A DNA stretch of 64,000 bases, taken from NCBI GenBank assembly GCA_022601395.1, contig JAJACS010000001.1, forward strand, positions 158,028 through 222,027, in the 5' to 3' direction. Shown piece after piece: positions 7,981 through 16,370 of the stretch (the stretch's first letter is position 1; every line of letters begins with the position of its first letter). This stretch comes from Chlamydiia bacterium. Lineage in GTDB: Bacteria; Chlamydiota; Chlamydiia; Chlamydiales; GCA-2402025. Below the pieces are notes generated by a model, which did no database searches, was not told where the DNA came from, and worked only from the letters and a program-made list of their open reading frames with translations. A program made the position numbers and the translations under genes.

Positions 7981-8009
7981 ATTATACCATATAGCGAATA
8001 GAAATTCAA
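7981..8009 (-). promoter_or_regulatory. Promoter of caspase-like gene A
   Basis: On the minus strand: TTGAAT (8004-8009), a 17-nt spacer and TATAAT (7981-7986), with the extended -10 TGG immediately upstream. The start codon is about 33 nt from the -10, leaving a short leader. This gives gene A a transcript independent of gene B. Confidence 0.65.
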
Positions 8010-8092
8010 ATAATTTCTTTACAAACGGCAGTTTGTAAGCCTTTTTATATAAGGCGTTTAATGAAAAGCGGGTGGTTCAGGCGCGCTGCTGG

Positions 8093-9409
8093 CTAGCTTG
8101 GGACCTCTTGTCCTGCCCTAAAGACCTTGGCAAAGATTCTTTCGGTCTTTTCAAAACCATCTTCTACCCTTACCGTTGTGAAACGTACGAAGGGTCTGTC
8201 ATCTTCATGAGGGAATTGAATGGTTAATTCATCTACTGTTTCTGGTGAAGCATAGATGGATACATGCGGATGTGCTTCAGAAAGCAGTTCGGCATAGGGT
8301 CTGTTAGAAAGAGGGGTTCTTTTTGCTGTATTACATGAGTCTAGGTAGATGTGCCCTCCATCTTCAATTTCATCTGAGAAGTCAATGTTAGCAGATGGCT
8401 CGCTATCAGATATGGAGATGCCTGTCGGGCTACCATGAGCTGCGATCACAACATCAGTAATTCGTTGACCGTGTTCTTCTTTAAGTGACTGTAGAAATCT
8501 TTTTCCCTCAGCAGCAGATTTCATTTGATGGACAACAACGTTATGTGTTTTGCTGAACTCCTTGATCATTTTTTTATACTCTTCTGTTGCAGAAGGGCCA
8601 TAAACAGCGTAGTTATTTCCTTTTTTAAGATAATCATGAGTGAAGATGACAAACGAAGGTTTATCTGGATCAAAGGTATGTTTTCGACAGTCTTCTGCAA
8701 GTTCTTTAAGTGAGTAGTAGTTAAATATTCCTTCTTGCTGATTGAAGTTTGTGTTTGAAAGTAGAAAAATGAGTAGAAAGATAGCTGTCATTGCTTGCGC
8801 TCTATCCTCAGCCAGGCCTTCGGAAAGGCTATTAGTATAAAATGTAATGAGGCTTTCGGCATGTAGAATTACTTTTTTTCTGCGTTCTGTGTGTGTCTCA
8901 CCGTCCTCAAATTCAATATGAAAGTCTGGTATCAGATTTTCGTATAATTCCAAAAGCCTTTCGAATTGTGCACCATCGTGTGATTCGCTCTTAGATGTAT
9001 AGTAGGAGATGAATTTTTTTAGCAACTTGCCGGGAGTTTGGCCTTTTCCAATTTCTTTTAATTCGCTAATGAGGGTTGAAAATGACTCGGAAGAGAGATG
9101 ATTCATAGCTTCTTCTGCGGGCACCCCGAATCCTTGTAGATGATCAACAAGATCAAGCTTTGCATGTTCCATAGTTTGATGGAGTCTCATGTAGGCGTTT
9201 TGTTGATATGCGTAAGAGGAGGTGTCTATCTCTACCCTGCGAGCGGAGCAAAATAAGCCTTCAAAAGCACTAAAAGCACCTTCGAATACGTCTGCCACGG
9301 AATCTGTAATTTCAGCGAGATCTGCAGCGACACTAGAGAAGAAATCGGCTTCTTGTAGTGCAGAAGATGGAATTTCCATGTTTGTTGCATCTTGTATATT
9401 TGTTGTCAT
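8093..9409 (-). CDS. Caspase/CHAT-like (clan CD) cysteine protease homologue B
   Basis: 438 residues, a diverged paralogue of the protein encoded at 6628-7947. The shared landmarks are TFDPDKPSFVIFT (TFDASKPLFVLFQ in A), FSKTHNVVV (MSQTHNVAL in A), ITDVVIAAHGSPTG with His325, and HIYLDSCNTA with Cys359. The His-Cys separation of 34 residues equals that in A. Then come a helix (PYAELLSEAHP) and IYASP. The N-terminal half is helical and less conserved. No signal peptide is present. Conservation of both dyad residues while the rest diverges suggests both copies are active enzymes. A 145-bp gap with two small hairpins separates the genes, and each has its own promoter. What it cleaves is unknown. 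Confidence 0.65.
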   Translation of the reverse strand: MTTNIQDATNMEIPSSALQEADFFSSVAADLAEITDSVADVFEGAFSAFEGLFCSARRVEIDTSSYAYQQNAYMRLHQTMEHAKLDLVDHLQGFGVPAEEAMNHLSSESFSTLISELKEIGKGQTPGKLLKKFISYYTSKSESHDGAQFERLLELYENLIPDFHIEFEDGETHTERRKKVILHAESLITFYTNSLSEGLAEDRAQAMTAIFLLIFLLSNTNFNQQEGIFNYYSLKELAEDCRKHTFDPDKPSFVIFTHDYLKKGNNYAVYGPSATEEYKKMIKEFSKTHNVVVHQMKSAAEGKRFLQSLKEEHGQRITDVVIAAHGSPTGISISDSEPSANIDFSDEIEDGGHIYLDSCNTAKRTPLSNRPYAELLSEAHPHVSIYASPETVDELTIQFPHEDDRPFVRFTTVRVEDGFEKTERIFAKVFRAGQEVPS

Positions 9410-9433
9410 AATAGGGTGTTTGGGTTTGTTTGT

Positions 9434-9453
9434 GCTTGCTTGCTTGCTTGCTT
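9434..9453. repeat. (GCTT)5 tetranucleotide repeat
   Basis: Five perfect tandem copies of GCTT (AAGC on the coding strand of gene B). They lie 25-44 nt upstream of the gene B start and about where its transcript should begin. Such repeats can change length by slipped-strand mispairing. Confidence 0.9.
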
Positions 9454-9455
9454 AG

Positions 9456-9484
9456 ATTATACGATATTTATCCACGGATGTAAA
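9456..9484 (-). promoter_or_regulatory. Promoter of caspase-like gene B
   Basis: On the minus strand: TTTACA (9479-9484), a 17-nt spacer and a perfect TATAAT (9456-9461). The predicted start point falls in the (GCTT)5 repeat, so the 5' end of the mRNA would consist of AAGC units. Confidence 0.65.
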
Positions 9485-9558
9485 GTAATTATTTTAATCT
9501 AAATTTCTAAAAACCAGCGATTTTAGTGAATAAACATTCACTTTTGAAGGTAAGTGTC

Positions 9559-10542
9559 TTAGAATGATCCAACCACAGAAAGCACCCCTTGAGCAAATGA
9601 ATTGGTGTTTCTGCCAGTGACTGAGAAAAAGCCCCCTATATAGGCGGCAAGGTTAGGGGAGAAGGCAAACTCAATTGCCGGTAAGATCGAGAAAAGATCT
9701 TCTGCCTTATGCTCTATGAAGGCTTCCTGACCATTTGCAAGAGTGCCTTTAAACCCGCGGAACTTCTTTGTGAACGTTGTTGTGTATTGCATGTCGATTG
9801 CAAAACCAAGTTCAAAAGTAGGGGTTTGTATAAAGAAGTATTCGGTACTAAAGGTAAACATGAGTGTATCACCGGGCCATATGGTGCCGCCCGTATTACG
9901 GGCGCCGCCATACATGTTTACCCCTTGGATATTAGCCTTATGGAAGTAGGTGTAATCAAGACTAACATTTACGTTAAAAGCGTGGTTGGGGATAGTCCAA
10001 AAGTTCTTTTTTGCAACGAGTACTAAACTTGTTTGGTAGGAGCCGAAGCCTGTCGCATCGTTTGATTGAAAATGAGGGTTTAGATTTTTGTAAGCCCCTG
10101 TTGGAAAAGTTTCGAGAACAACAAAACGCAAGTTTGGTTTGGGTGTTCCTTTTTCTTCCCACATAAACTGGAATCCAAATCCTGCTTGAATATCTCCAAA
10201 ATGCGTTGTGTTCTTGCTTTTGAAGTAGGTGGTTGTGGATTCTACGACAAATTCAAACTGCATATAATTTGTGATGCCGATATATCCCCAAATTTGAGGA
10301 TTGATAATAGCGAAGTGATCACCTGTTTGCATGGACCAGTCATTTGCATAGAGACCATAATAAGCTCCTGAGTATAGAAAAGGTTGCAAGCTTACTTGAC
10401 CAGCGCCTTGGTTTGACGAGCTAAACTCTAAGATCGTACCGTCGAAAAAAGGCTCGTAGTGTCCCGTGTCTGTGAGTTCCCTCTCTGCAAAAAGCAAAGA
10501 GGAGCTGTAAACAAGACAAATAAGAAGCTTTGTAACTTTCAT
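9559..10542 (-). CDS. Probable outer membrane beta-barrel protein
   Basis: 327 residues with a Sec signal peptide (MKVTKLLICLVYSSSLLFA). The mature part is rich in Gly, aromatic residues and alternating strands (MQFEFVVESTTTYF, ANIQGVNMYGG, FNVNVSLDYTYFH, FELGFAIDMQYTTTF). It ends in SVVGSF; a C-terminal Phe is the usual recognition signal for the BAM machinery. It resembles the 'transporter'/MetA-pathway type of outer membrane protein, but I cannot name a family or substrate. It stands alone, about 70 bp after an independently transcribed gene on the same strand. Outer membrane location is well supported; function is unknown. Confidence 0.7.
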   Translation of the reverse strand: MKVTKLLICLVYSSSLLFAERELTDTGHYEPFFDGTILEFSSSNQGAGQVSLQPFLYSGAYYGLYANDWSMQTGDHFAIINPQIWGYIGITNYMQFEFVVESTTTYFKSKNTTHFGDIQAGFGFQFMWEEKGTPKPNLRFVVLETFPTGAYKNLNPHFQSNDATGFGSYQTSLVLVAKKNFWTIPNHAFNVNVSLDYTYFHKANIQGVNMYGGARNTGGTIWPGDTLMFTFSTEYFFIQTPTFELGFAIDMQYTTTFTKKFRGFKGTLANGQEAFIEHKAEDLFSILPAIEFAFSPNLAAYIGGFFSVTGRNTNSFAQGVLSVVGSF

Positions 10543-10611
10543 TAAAACCGCATAACTATTTTATGCATGTGATCCTAGCAAAAGAATAAATGATAATAAA
10601 GAGTGATTCTT

Positions 10612-11451
10612 CTAGTGGATATATGCGCCTTTAGAAAGGATTTTTCCATTTAGAGCGTTCCAGTAGCTTGTGTGCATAGAACCGTCTGGGTTTTGCACTG
10701 TTATGCTATATACAGGAAGGAAAACATCCATTGTTGTGCGTATCGCAAAGTCGTTCCCAAAAGCAGATTCTGAGATCCGTTTGATCTGTGATGGAGAAAA
10801 ACGCTTAGGTACGCGTTCTGCATTTTTGTAAGATTTTGTCACGATACGGTCATGTAGCTGTGTTTCTGGGATTACATGGATCTTAGGATCTTGGAAATGC
10901 AACCTGTAGCTATTACCAGACTGCACAACGAGTTTCTTCTTTTTGCAAGAGTCTAGCCAAAGGTCAAGTACGGCATTTTCTATTTGCAGGATCCTTGCGA
11001 TGTGCTCTCTTTCTAAAGCGTCACCTCTTTCAGAAAGAAGGTTAATCACTTTGAACTCGTAGCGTTCTGTAGAAGAGCTTATGCAATCGCCAAATCCGTG
11101 AGTTTTATCCCACTCTTTGGTGTTGAGAACCATTTCACCATCAGTAAGGTCCCATAAGATAACGCCTTCACCAGTGCGATCTGTACCCGTTGTGTATTTC
11201 ACTTCCATAAGCAGGTATGGAAAGAACTTCAGTGTAGGCTCTAAGAACTTGTGCTTATCATCTTTCAGAAGACATTTTTTATTAATCTCCATGATTTGCT
11301 TTGCAGTGAACCTTGCCTCAAGTGTGTGGAACTGTCCAGAGCTTACAAACTCAAAGATTTTGTTTTTGACTTCGGGCTTTTTTGTTTGGATATAGTAGGC
11401 GCCGCCGCCAAGAGCAGATAAGAACACAAAGATAGAAAAGATGCGTAGCAC
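10612..11451 (-). CDS. Hypothetical membrane-anchored protein
   Basis: 279 residues. The first ~20 (MLRIFSIFVFLSALGGGAYY) form one hydrophobic helix, either an uncleaved anchor or a signal peptide, and the remainder is soluble and presumably periplasmic. A few phrases stand out (GEGVILWDLTDGEMVLNT, SYWNALNGKILSKGAYIH), but I recognise no domain. The polypeptide has several Cys residues (KKCLL, GDCIS, DSCKK). It lies downstream of the palindrome at 11570-11618 and has no close operon partner. Confidence 0.55.
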   Translation of the reverse strand: MLRIFSIFVFLSALGGGAYYIQTKKPEVKNKIFEFVSSGQFHTLEARFTAKQIMEINKKCLLKDDKHKFLEPTLKFFPYLLMEVKYTTGTDRTGEGVILWDLTDGEMVLNTKEWDKTHGFGDCISSSTERYEFKVINLLSERGDALEREHIARILQIENAVLDLWLDSCKKKKLVVQSGNSYRLHFQDPKIHVIPETQLHDRIVTKSYKNAERVPKRFSPSQIKRISESAFGNDFAIRTTMDVFLPVYSITVQNPDGSMHTSYWNALNGKILSKGAYIH

Positions 11452-11569
11452 AGGTATTTCCTCATTTAAAGCATTAGGTATATCTCTTTTTAGATTTTAT
11501 GACTACTTTGTGTAAAAAAAGAGAGGGGGTTTTGAAAAAGGAACACTGCTTTTGCAGCGAGCTTCACTC

Positions 11570-11618
11570 TTCATCCCATGTAAATATGGAATCTAATTCC
11601 ATATTTACATGGGATGAA
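11570..11618. repeat. 49-bp perfect palindrome, downstream end of the ATPase cassette
   Basis: Arms 11570-11592 and 11596-11618 are exact reverse complements (23 bp) around a 3-nt centre. The inner core (TGTAAATATGGAATC and its complement) is shared with the palindrome at 12787-12833 on the other side of the ATPase gene. It begins 12 nt beyond the ATPase stop. It is not followed by a T-run on either strand, so it is not a simple terminator. Confidence 0.9.
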
Positions 11619-11630
11619 TTTCTTTTGTCT

Positions 11631-12782
11631 TTAATTGTCAGCGGTTTGAAGGAATTGATTGAAATTAACAACTTGGATGTTGTCCAAATGAGGAACCTCT
11701 TTACCTTGGTAAAGTAGAAACCCTTGATCGTTTTTTCCGAGCATAGCTTCGATAGAGGAAGTCATAGACGGTTTAAATGTTTCACTGGTCTTAATTTCAA
11801 TAAGGTCCTTACGCTGCTTGTGATCGATGATGAGATCTATTTCTTGACCGGCACTTGTTCTGAAATAATACAACTTTTTATGGGTTTTTCGATGGATTTG
11901 TTTCTTGAGAAGCTCAGCTACAAGGTAGTTTTCAAAAATAGCTCCATACAAGGGGCCTTTTTCAAAAACATCTTGGCTTGTTATACCGCAAAGATGAGAC
12001 ACGAGACCTACATCGTAAAAATAGATTTTGGGGCTTTTAATAACTCTTTTGCCTAGGTTGTCATAAAATGGTGGGAGAAGAAAAATGATATAACTAGCCT
12101 CTAAAATAGAAACCCATCTTTTTATCGTTTTAACGTCTACGCCTATGTGTTTTGAGTATGTGGTATAGTTAAGGATCTGGGCGGTGTTTGTAGCAAGCAA
12201 TTGTATAAGTTTTTGAAAATCTCTTAAGTCTCCTACGTTTGCAATGCTTCTTAGATCTTTTTCTATGTATGTTTCAATATATGAGGCGTACCAGTCATCA
12301 AATAAAGCATAGTTCTTTAGTACAAGTTCTGGGAAAGCACCTTTAAAGACTGATTCCTCTCGATGTTTGGCCGGAAGTTCGGAGTATTCATAGGGGAGAA
12401 GAACAAGAGAACCAATACGCCCTGCGAGTGATTCTGAAATGTTTTTAGAGAAGGTAAATTGAGAAGATCCTGTAAGAACAAATTTACCCGTAGTCGAGCG
12501 ATCTTCGTCTACTGCGAGCTTGATATGATCGAAGATTTCAGGTGCCTTTTGAACTTCATCAAAAATAACTTTGTTGTGATGTATCCGCATAAACTTTTCT
12601 GGATCATCATAGAAGAGATCGACGTTCGATTTTTTATCGAAGGTAATATAGGTATAGTCTTTTAATAGAGACTTAATAAGTGTTGATTTGCCTGACTGCC
12701 TGGGTCCTGTGACGCCAACCACTGAAAAGTAGCCAATATATTCTTTTAATTTCTTCTCTAACTCTCTAGCTATAAGCTTCAT
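11631..12782 (-). CDS. AAA-family ATPase with DUF4143 nuclease-like domain (COG1373)
   Basis: 383 residues from the ATG at 12782 (MKLIARELEKKLKEYIGYFS). The frame extends 12 codons upstream to an ATG at 12818, but that peptide is encoded by a palindrome, so the later start is preferred. The AAA_14 domain has Walker A GPRQSGKST (about residues 23-31), Walker B VIFDEVQKAP and sensor 1 FVLTGSSQF. The C-terminal DUF4143 part contains a winged-helix-like region (YSKHIGVDVKTIKRWVSILE) and a PD-(D/E)XK-like core (FENYLVAEL, GQEIDLIID, LIEIKTS). These ATPases are very common, spread horizontally and have no settled function. The gene is bracketed by two related palindromes, suggesting a mobile or self-regulated cassette. 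Confidence 0.9.
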   Translation of the reverse strand: MKLIARELEKKLKEYIGYFSVVGVTGPRQSGKSTLIKSLLKDYTYITFDKKSNVDLFYDDPEKFMRIHHNKVIFDEVQKAPEIFDHIKLAVDEDRSTTGKFVLTGSSQFTFSKNISESLAGRIGSLVLLPYEYSELPAKHREESVFKGAFPELVLKNYALFDDWYASYIETYIEKDLRSIANVGDLRDFQKLIQLLATNTAQILNYTTYSKHIGVDVKTIKRWVSILEASYIIFLLPPFYDNLGKRVIKSPKIYFYDVGLVSHLCGITSQDVFEKGPLYGAIFENYLVAELLKKQIHRKTHKKLYYFRTSAGQEIDLIIDHKQRKDLIEIKTSETFKPSMTSSIEAMLGKNDQGFLLYQGKEVPHLDNIQVVNFNQFLQTADN

Positions 12783-12786
12783 AGGT

Positions 12787-12833
12787 GCATCTCGTGTAAA
12801 TATGGAATCTGATTCCAATTTTACACGAGATGC
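12787..12833. repeat. 47-bp near-perfect palindrome, upstream end of the ATPase cassette
   Basis: Arms 12787-12809 and 12811-12833 pair at 21 of 23 positions around a single central base. Its inner core (CGTGTAAATATGGAATC) is close to that of the palindrome at 11570-11618. It overlaps the leader of the ATPase gene, ending 4 nt before the preferred start codon, so it may serve as an operator or mRNA hairpin. Confidence 0.85.
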
Positions 12834-12879
12834 GAGGTGAAGTCAATATTACCTGTTTATTGAAGCTGTATCAAAGAAG

Positions 12880-14529
12880 CTACTTTGTACTCTCATCAGT
12901 AAACTTCAGAACCTTTGCAACCTCATTAAAAGAGGAGATAGTTGGGCTTAGTGTTGTGAACACCATATCTGACACTTTTAAAAACTTCTTATCCTGCGCA
13001 TCAAAAGAGGCGAGGGAAATAAGAGGCTTGTTCGTCTCTTTAAGAAGCTGAGCAAGCGTCTGCTGAGACTTGTGCTGCCAAGCATTAGCAGTACAAAGGA
13101 TGGTGCAAGAAGAGCTTTTTGCAAGCTTGCAAGCTTCGTGGATTTCACGATCGTTTGGATCGATATCTTTGAAGTAAAATATTTTTATATTAGGGCTAAG
13201 CTTTGCAAGGTCAGACTTCTCTAGAAAGTACTTTAAAGATTCAGGAGCAACAATCAGAGGAGAGGCTTCTGTTATCGCTTTCATGGAATGCTTCAGAGCA
13301 TTCTTTGCAATTTTCACAGATTCACCAGAGATTGCTTCTGCAAGTTCTTTGTGCTCTTTACATCCTACGATAGTAGGGATGCAGTTTTTCTTGGGATAGG
13401 ATTCTGTGAATAGGTTGTACTTTTCTTTTGCAGCTAGGACGCGTTCAACAGATGCATTGATACGGGCTTCTGTGATCGCTCCACTTTTTACAGCTTTTAC
13501 AAGATAAGCATGTAGCTTAATCACATCAGCAGGAGTGAGCTCATAACCTTCTCTTGCGCCCTGCAGTTGCTTGCCGCCAAGTATAAGCATGTCGCAACCT
13601 GCTGTGAGAGCTTGCAAAGCAGCTTCGTTCACATCAGGAAGGTTTTGCAAAAGTCCGTCCATTACTAGTGAGTCAGCGATCACAAGACCCTTGAAGCCTA
13701 TCTGCTCTCTTAGGATGTCGTGCAGGATGCGCTTGGATAATGTAGCGCAATATTTAGCATCGATTTCAGGAAGAAGGATGTGTGCTGTCATAATGGCATC
13801 AGCATCATTCTTTAGATTTCTATAGGGAAAAAGTTCGGTCTTTTCCATTTGGGTTTTAGACTTCGTGATAAAAGGCAGGTTGTCATGAGAGTCTGTCTCT
13901 GTATCGCCATGGCCTGGAAAATGCTTGATCACAGGCATTACGTTTCCTTCTTGATACCCTGCGATTGCGTTTTTAGCAAAGCTTGATACAAGGATTGGGT
14001 CTGAACTAAACGAGCGTATTCCGATCACAGGGTTTTTGTCATTAGAGTGTACATCAACAACAGGGGCAAGATTCATATTGACCCCGACTGTTTTCAGCTC
14101 TTTCGCTGTAGCGAGAGCGCAACTTTTTGCGTAGTTGGGATCCCCTGTTTCCCCAAGAGCTTTTTGTGATGGGAATACAGTAAAGCCTTTATAGAGTCTT
14201 GCAACCCTTCCACCTTCTTGGTCGACAGAGATGAAAAGAGGAATAGGGTGCTTATTACGCTTTGTTTGGTTTTGTAGATCAATGCTTAAAGCCTGCACTT
14301 GGTAAGGATCTTCAAATGGGTTAGAAAATTCATAGTAGATGATGCCACCAATAAGGGCTTTGTTTACGAGTTCTTCAGCGTCCTTTGTGTGAGAGATTCC
14401 ATTAAAGTGAGCAAACAGTAGTTGCCCGACTTTTTCTTCAACAGAGAGCTCTTCTATTTTTATATGTTTTGCATGGGTAAACGTTGCACACATCAAAAAA
14501 AAGAGAGCAACAACACTTCTATTAAGCAT
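12880..14529 (-). CDS. Exported GH3 beta-N-acetylhexosaminidase (NagZ-like)
   Basis: 549 residues with a signal peptide (MLNRSVVALFFLMCATFTHA), so probably periplasmic or secreted, unlike cytosolic E. coli NagZ. The GH3 catalytic barrel carries the family hallmark KHFPGHGDTETDSH (about residues 205-218), the substrate-binding FISVDQEGGRVARL near residue 98 and the nucleophile region LVIADSLVMDGL. It hydrolyses terminal beta-linked N-acetylhexosamine, in relatives from peptidoglycan fragments or chitin-type glycans. A C-terminal domain of about 150 residues beyond the barrel is present, as in two-domain GH3 enzymes. The stop of oligoendopeptidase F lies only 3 nt before this gene's start, so the two form an operon. 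In a chlamydia it could recycle or remodel the sparse peptidoglycan, or act on host glycans. Confidence 0.88.
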   Translation of the reverse strand: MLNRSVVALFFLMCATFTHAKHIKIEELSVEEKVGQLLFAHFNGISHTKDAEELVNKALIGGIIYYEFSNPFEDPYQVQALSIDLQNQTKRNKHPIPLFISVDQEGGRVARLYKGFTVFPSQKALGETGDPNYAKSCALATAKELKTVGVNMNLAPVVDVHSNDKNPVIGIRSFSSDPILVSSFAKNAIAGYQEGNVMPVIKHFPGHGDTETDSHDNLPFITKSKTQMEKTELFPYRNLKNDADAIMTAHILLPEIDAKYCATLSKRILHDILREQIGFKGLVIADSLVMDGLLQNLPDVNEAALQALTAGCDMLILGGKQLQGAREGYELTPADVIKLHAYLVKAVKSGAITEARINASVERVLAAKEKYNLFTESYPKKNCIPTIVGCKEHKELAEAISGESVKIAKNALKHSMKAITEASPLIVAPESLKYFLEKSDLAKLSPNIKIFYFKDIDPNDREIHEACKLAKSSSCTILCTANAWQHKSQQTLAQLLKETNKPLISLASFDAQDKKFLKVSDMVFTTLSPTISSFNEVAKVLKFTDESTK

Positions 14530-14532
14530 ATT

Positions 14533-16281
14533 CTAAGCCTTTGTAATATCTAAAAACAGGTTTACATCCTTCACAGCTTCTTTCACCGCGCCTTCCCAAA
14601 ATGCTTCCTTCGTTAAATCTACCCCGAGATGTTTTTTTGCAAGCTCTTCTGTTGTCATAAGAGGAGTGTCATATAACAAGGCATCATATTTGGTCTCAAA
14701 ACTCTTTAGATCGTCTTTGAACATGCTGTAGATGCCAAGGCTAAAGAGAAAGCCAAAAGTATAAGGGAAGTTATAGAAAGGAACTTCTGTGAAGTAAAAA
14801 TGTAGTTTAGAAGCCCAGAAATGCGGGTGGTAATCTTCTAAACTATCTTTGTAGCAGATTTTTTGTGCGTCTGTCATAAGCTCATTCAGCTTTTCAGGAA
14901 GCACATAGCCTTTTTTTCGCATCTCATAGAAAGACTTTTCGAACATAAAACGGGCAGGTAGGTTCATAAGATAAGAAGCTGTTCTTGTGAGCTTATCATC
15001 CATAAGAGCGATTTTTTCTTCCTTTGTCTTTGCCAATTCAAGTGCTGCATCGTTCACAATCATTTCAGCCATAGTAGAGGCTGTTTCAGCAACATTCATT
15101 TTAATATCTTGATTTAAGAAAGAATGATCATAGATCACTTCATTGTGGTAGCAATGCCCAAGCTCGTGTGCAAGTGTTGCTACGTTATGTTGCGTTCCAG
15201 AATAAGTCATAAAGATGCGGCTTTGTTTTTCTTTTGAAAAGCCGATACAAAAGCCACCAGCACCTTTATGCTTGCGATCTTCTGCCTCTACCCATGCCTC
15301 ATCAAGAACTTTTTTACAAAAGGCTGCTTTTCTTGGACTGAAATTCCCAAATTGCTTCAGGATCTCTTCTGCTGCATCATCATAGGGGATTTTACTCTCT
15401 GATATTTTTAGAGGGGCATCAACGTCTTGCCAGCTCAGTTTTTCTTTTCCAAAAAGCTTGGCCTTTCTTTTGAGGAAATCAACAAGAGGATCACTATTTT
15501 TGCGTATAGCAGAAAGCATGCTATTTAGGGTTTCTTCACTCATGCGGTTGCAGGAAAGAGGCTCTTTAATCGGGCTTTCCCATCCTCTTTTCTCGTAGAT
15601 TTTTAGGCGGTACCCTGCGATGTGATTGAGTATTTCTGCAAAGTGAGATTCATGTTCTTTGAAAACTTCTTTGAAGCTTTTAAAGGCTTCGTCTCTTACC
15701 TCTTTATTTGCATCTGTTGTTTTGTTCTCTATTTGAGAATACGAGAGGTCCTTTCCTCTAAATGGGAATTTCAACCTGCTATGCAGGATGTAAAACATTT
15801 GAGAAAATCCATGGTACCCATCGATCGAAAGATCTGTGATAAGCTCTTCCATTTCTTTTGAAAGCATCTCATCCGCTCTTTTTTTTCTCTCTTTAAGAAC
15901 AAAAGCGAGGCTTGCTATATCCTCATTTTGAACAAAAGTATCGAACTCAGACGAGCTCATACTTTTTAGAGCATCGTCGATGTTGATATCTGCTTTTTCA
16001 AGAACTGCAGAAAGTGTTTTAACAACCTCTTGGTAGCTGATCGCTTTTGTATTTCTTGTGTCTTCTGAAAGTTTACATAGAACAAAAGAGTCGATCATTT
16101 GCAGGGTTTCTGCAATTTTTTCAGAAAGCAGGATACTTTCTGCAAGAAAGTTGTTTTCTACTGCGCTGCCTAGTTTAGCAAGATCTTCTTTTGTCTCTTC
16201 GATGCATGTATCAAACTCACTGCCTTTAAAAAAACAGTCAAGGTCCCATTTCAGTGGATATACTAGCGTTTCTTGTGTCAT
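14533..16281 (-). CDS. pepF: Oligoendopeptidase F, M3 family metallopeptidase
   Basis: Cytosolic zinc oligopeptidase of about 582 residues, the usual size. The zinc site is HELGHCYHNE (about residues 382-391), with a downstream acidic ligand region NVAETASTMAEMI. The substrate-cleft motifs are also present (GAGGFCIGFS, YSGTQHNVATL). The N-terminal region YPLKWDLDCFFKG matches the conserved start of PepF, so I place the start at the ATG at 16281. An in-frame GTG at 16332 would add 17 residues without an obvious ribosome-binding site. It degrades peptides of roughly 7-17 residues and probably supplies amino acids from imported host peptides. It is transcribed together with the GH3 gene. Confidence 0.93.
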   Translation of the reverse strand: MTQETLVYPLKWDLDCFFKGSEFDTCIEETKEDLAKLGSAVENNFLAESILLSEKIAETLQMIDSFVLCKLSEDTRNTKAISYQEVVKTLSAVLEKADINIDDALKSMSSSEFDTFVQNEDIASLAFVLKERKKRADEMLSKEMEELITDLSIDGYHGFSQMFYILHSRLKFPFRGKDLSYSQIENKTTDANKEVRDEAFKSFKEVFKEHESHFAEILNHIAGYRLKIYEKRGWESPIKEPLSCNRMSEETLNSMLSAIRKNSDPLVDFLKRKAKLFGKEKLSWQDVDAPLKISESKIPYDDAAEEILKQFGNFSPRKAAFCKKVLDEAWVEAEDRKHKGAGGFCIGFSKEKQSRIFMTYSGTQHNVATLAHELGHCYHNEVIYDHSFLNQDIKMNVAETASTMAEMIVNDAALELAKTKEEKIALMDDKLTRTASYLMNLPARFMFEKSFYEMRKKGYVLPEKLNELMTDAQKICYKDSLEDYHPHFWASKLHFYFTEVPFYNFPYTFGFLFSLGIYSMFKDDLKSFETKYDALLYDTPLMTTEELAKKHLGVDLTKEAFWEGAVKEAVKDVNLFLDITKA

Positions 16282-16370
16282 AGGTTGCCAAATTTTAAAT
16301 TGTCTAATTGTTTCAAGATACACAAATGACACTTTTCAAGTGATTAAAAAGTGAACTTTTTAAAAGCTGT

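Noticed and set aside
8019..8055. Small hairpins between the two caspase-like genes as a CRISPR-like or mobile repeat
   Set aside because: Single short inverted repeats (8 bp and 5 bp) with no further copies found. At most a weak transcription stop for gene B.
11499..11717. 72-codon plus-strand frame across the downstream palindrome
   Set aside because: It is antisense to the end of the ATPase gene, and its protein-like middle part is only the palindrome read in one frame.
12783..12818. ATG at 12818 as start of the AAA ATPase
   Set aside because: It lies inside the palindrome at 12787-12833. The same peptide pattern also appears from the other palindrome on the opposite strand, so it reflects the repeat and not a conserved N terminus.
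16344..16363. Perfect 9-bp palindrome before the oligoendopeptidase gene as an operator
   Set aside because: It is A/T-only apart from one G/C pair, has a 2-nt centre and no second copy, so it is as likely a chance or terminator-like sequence.
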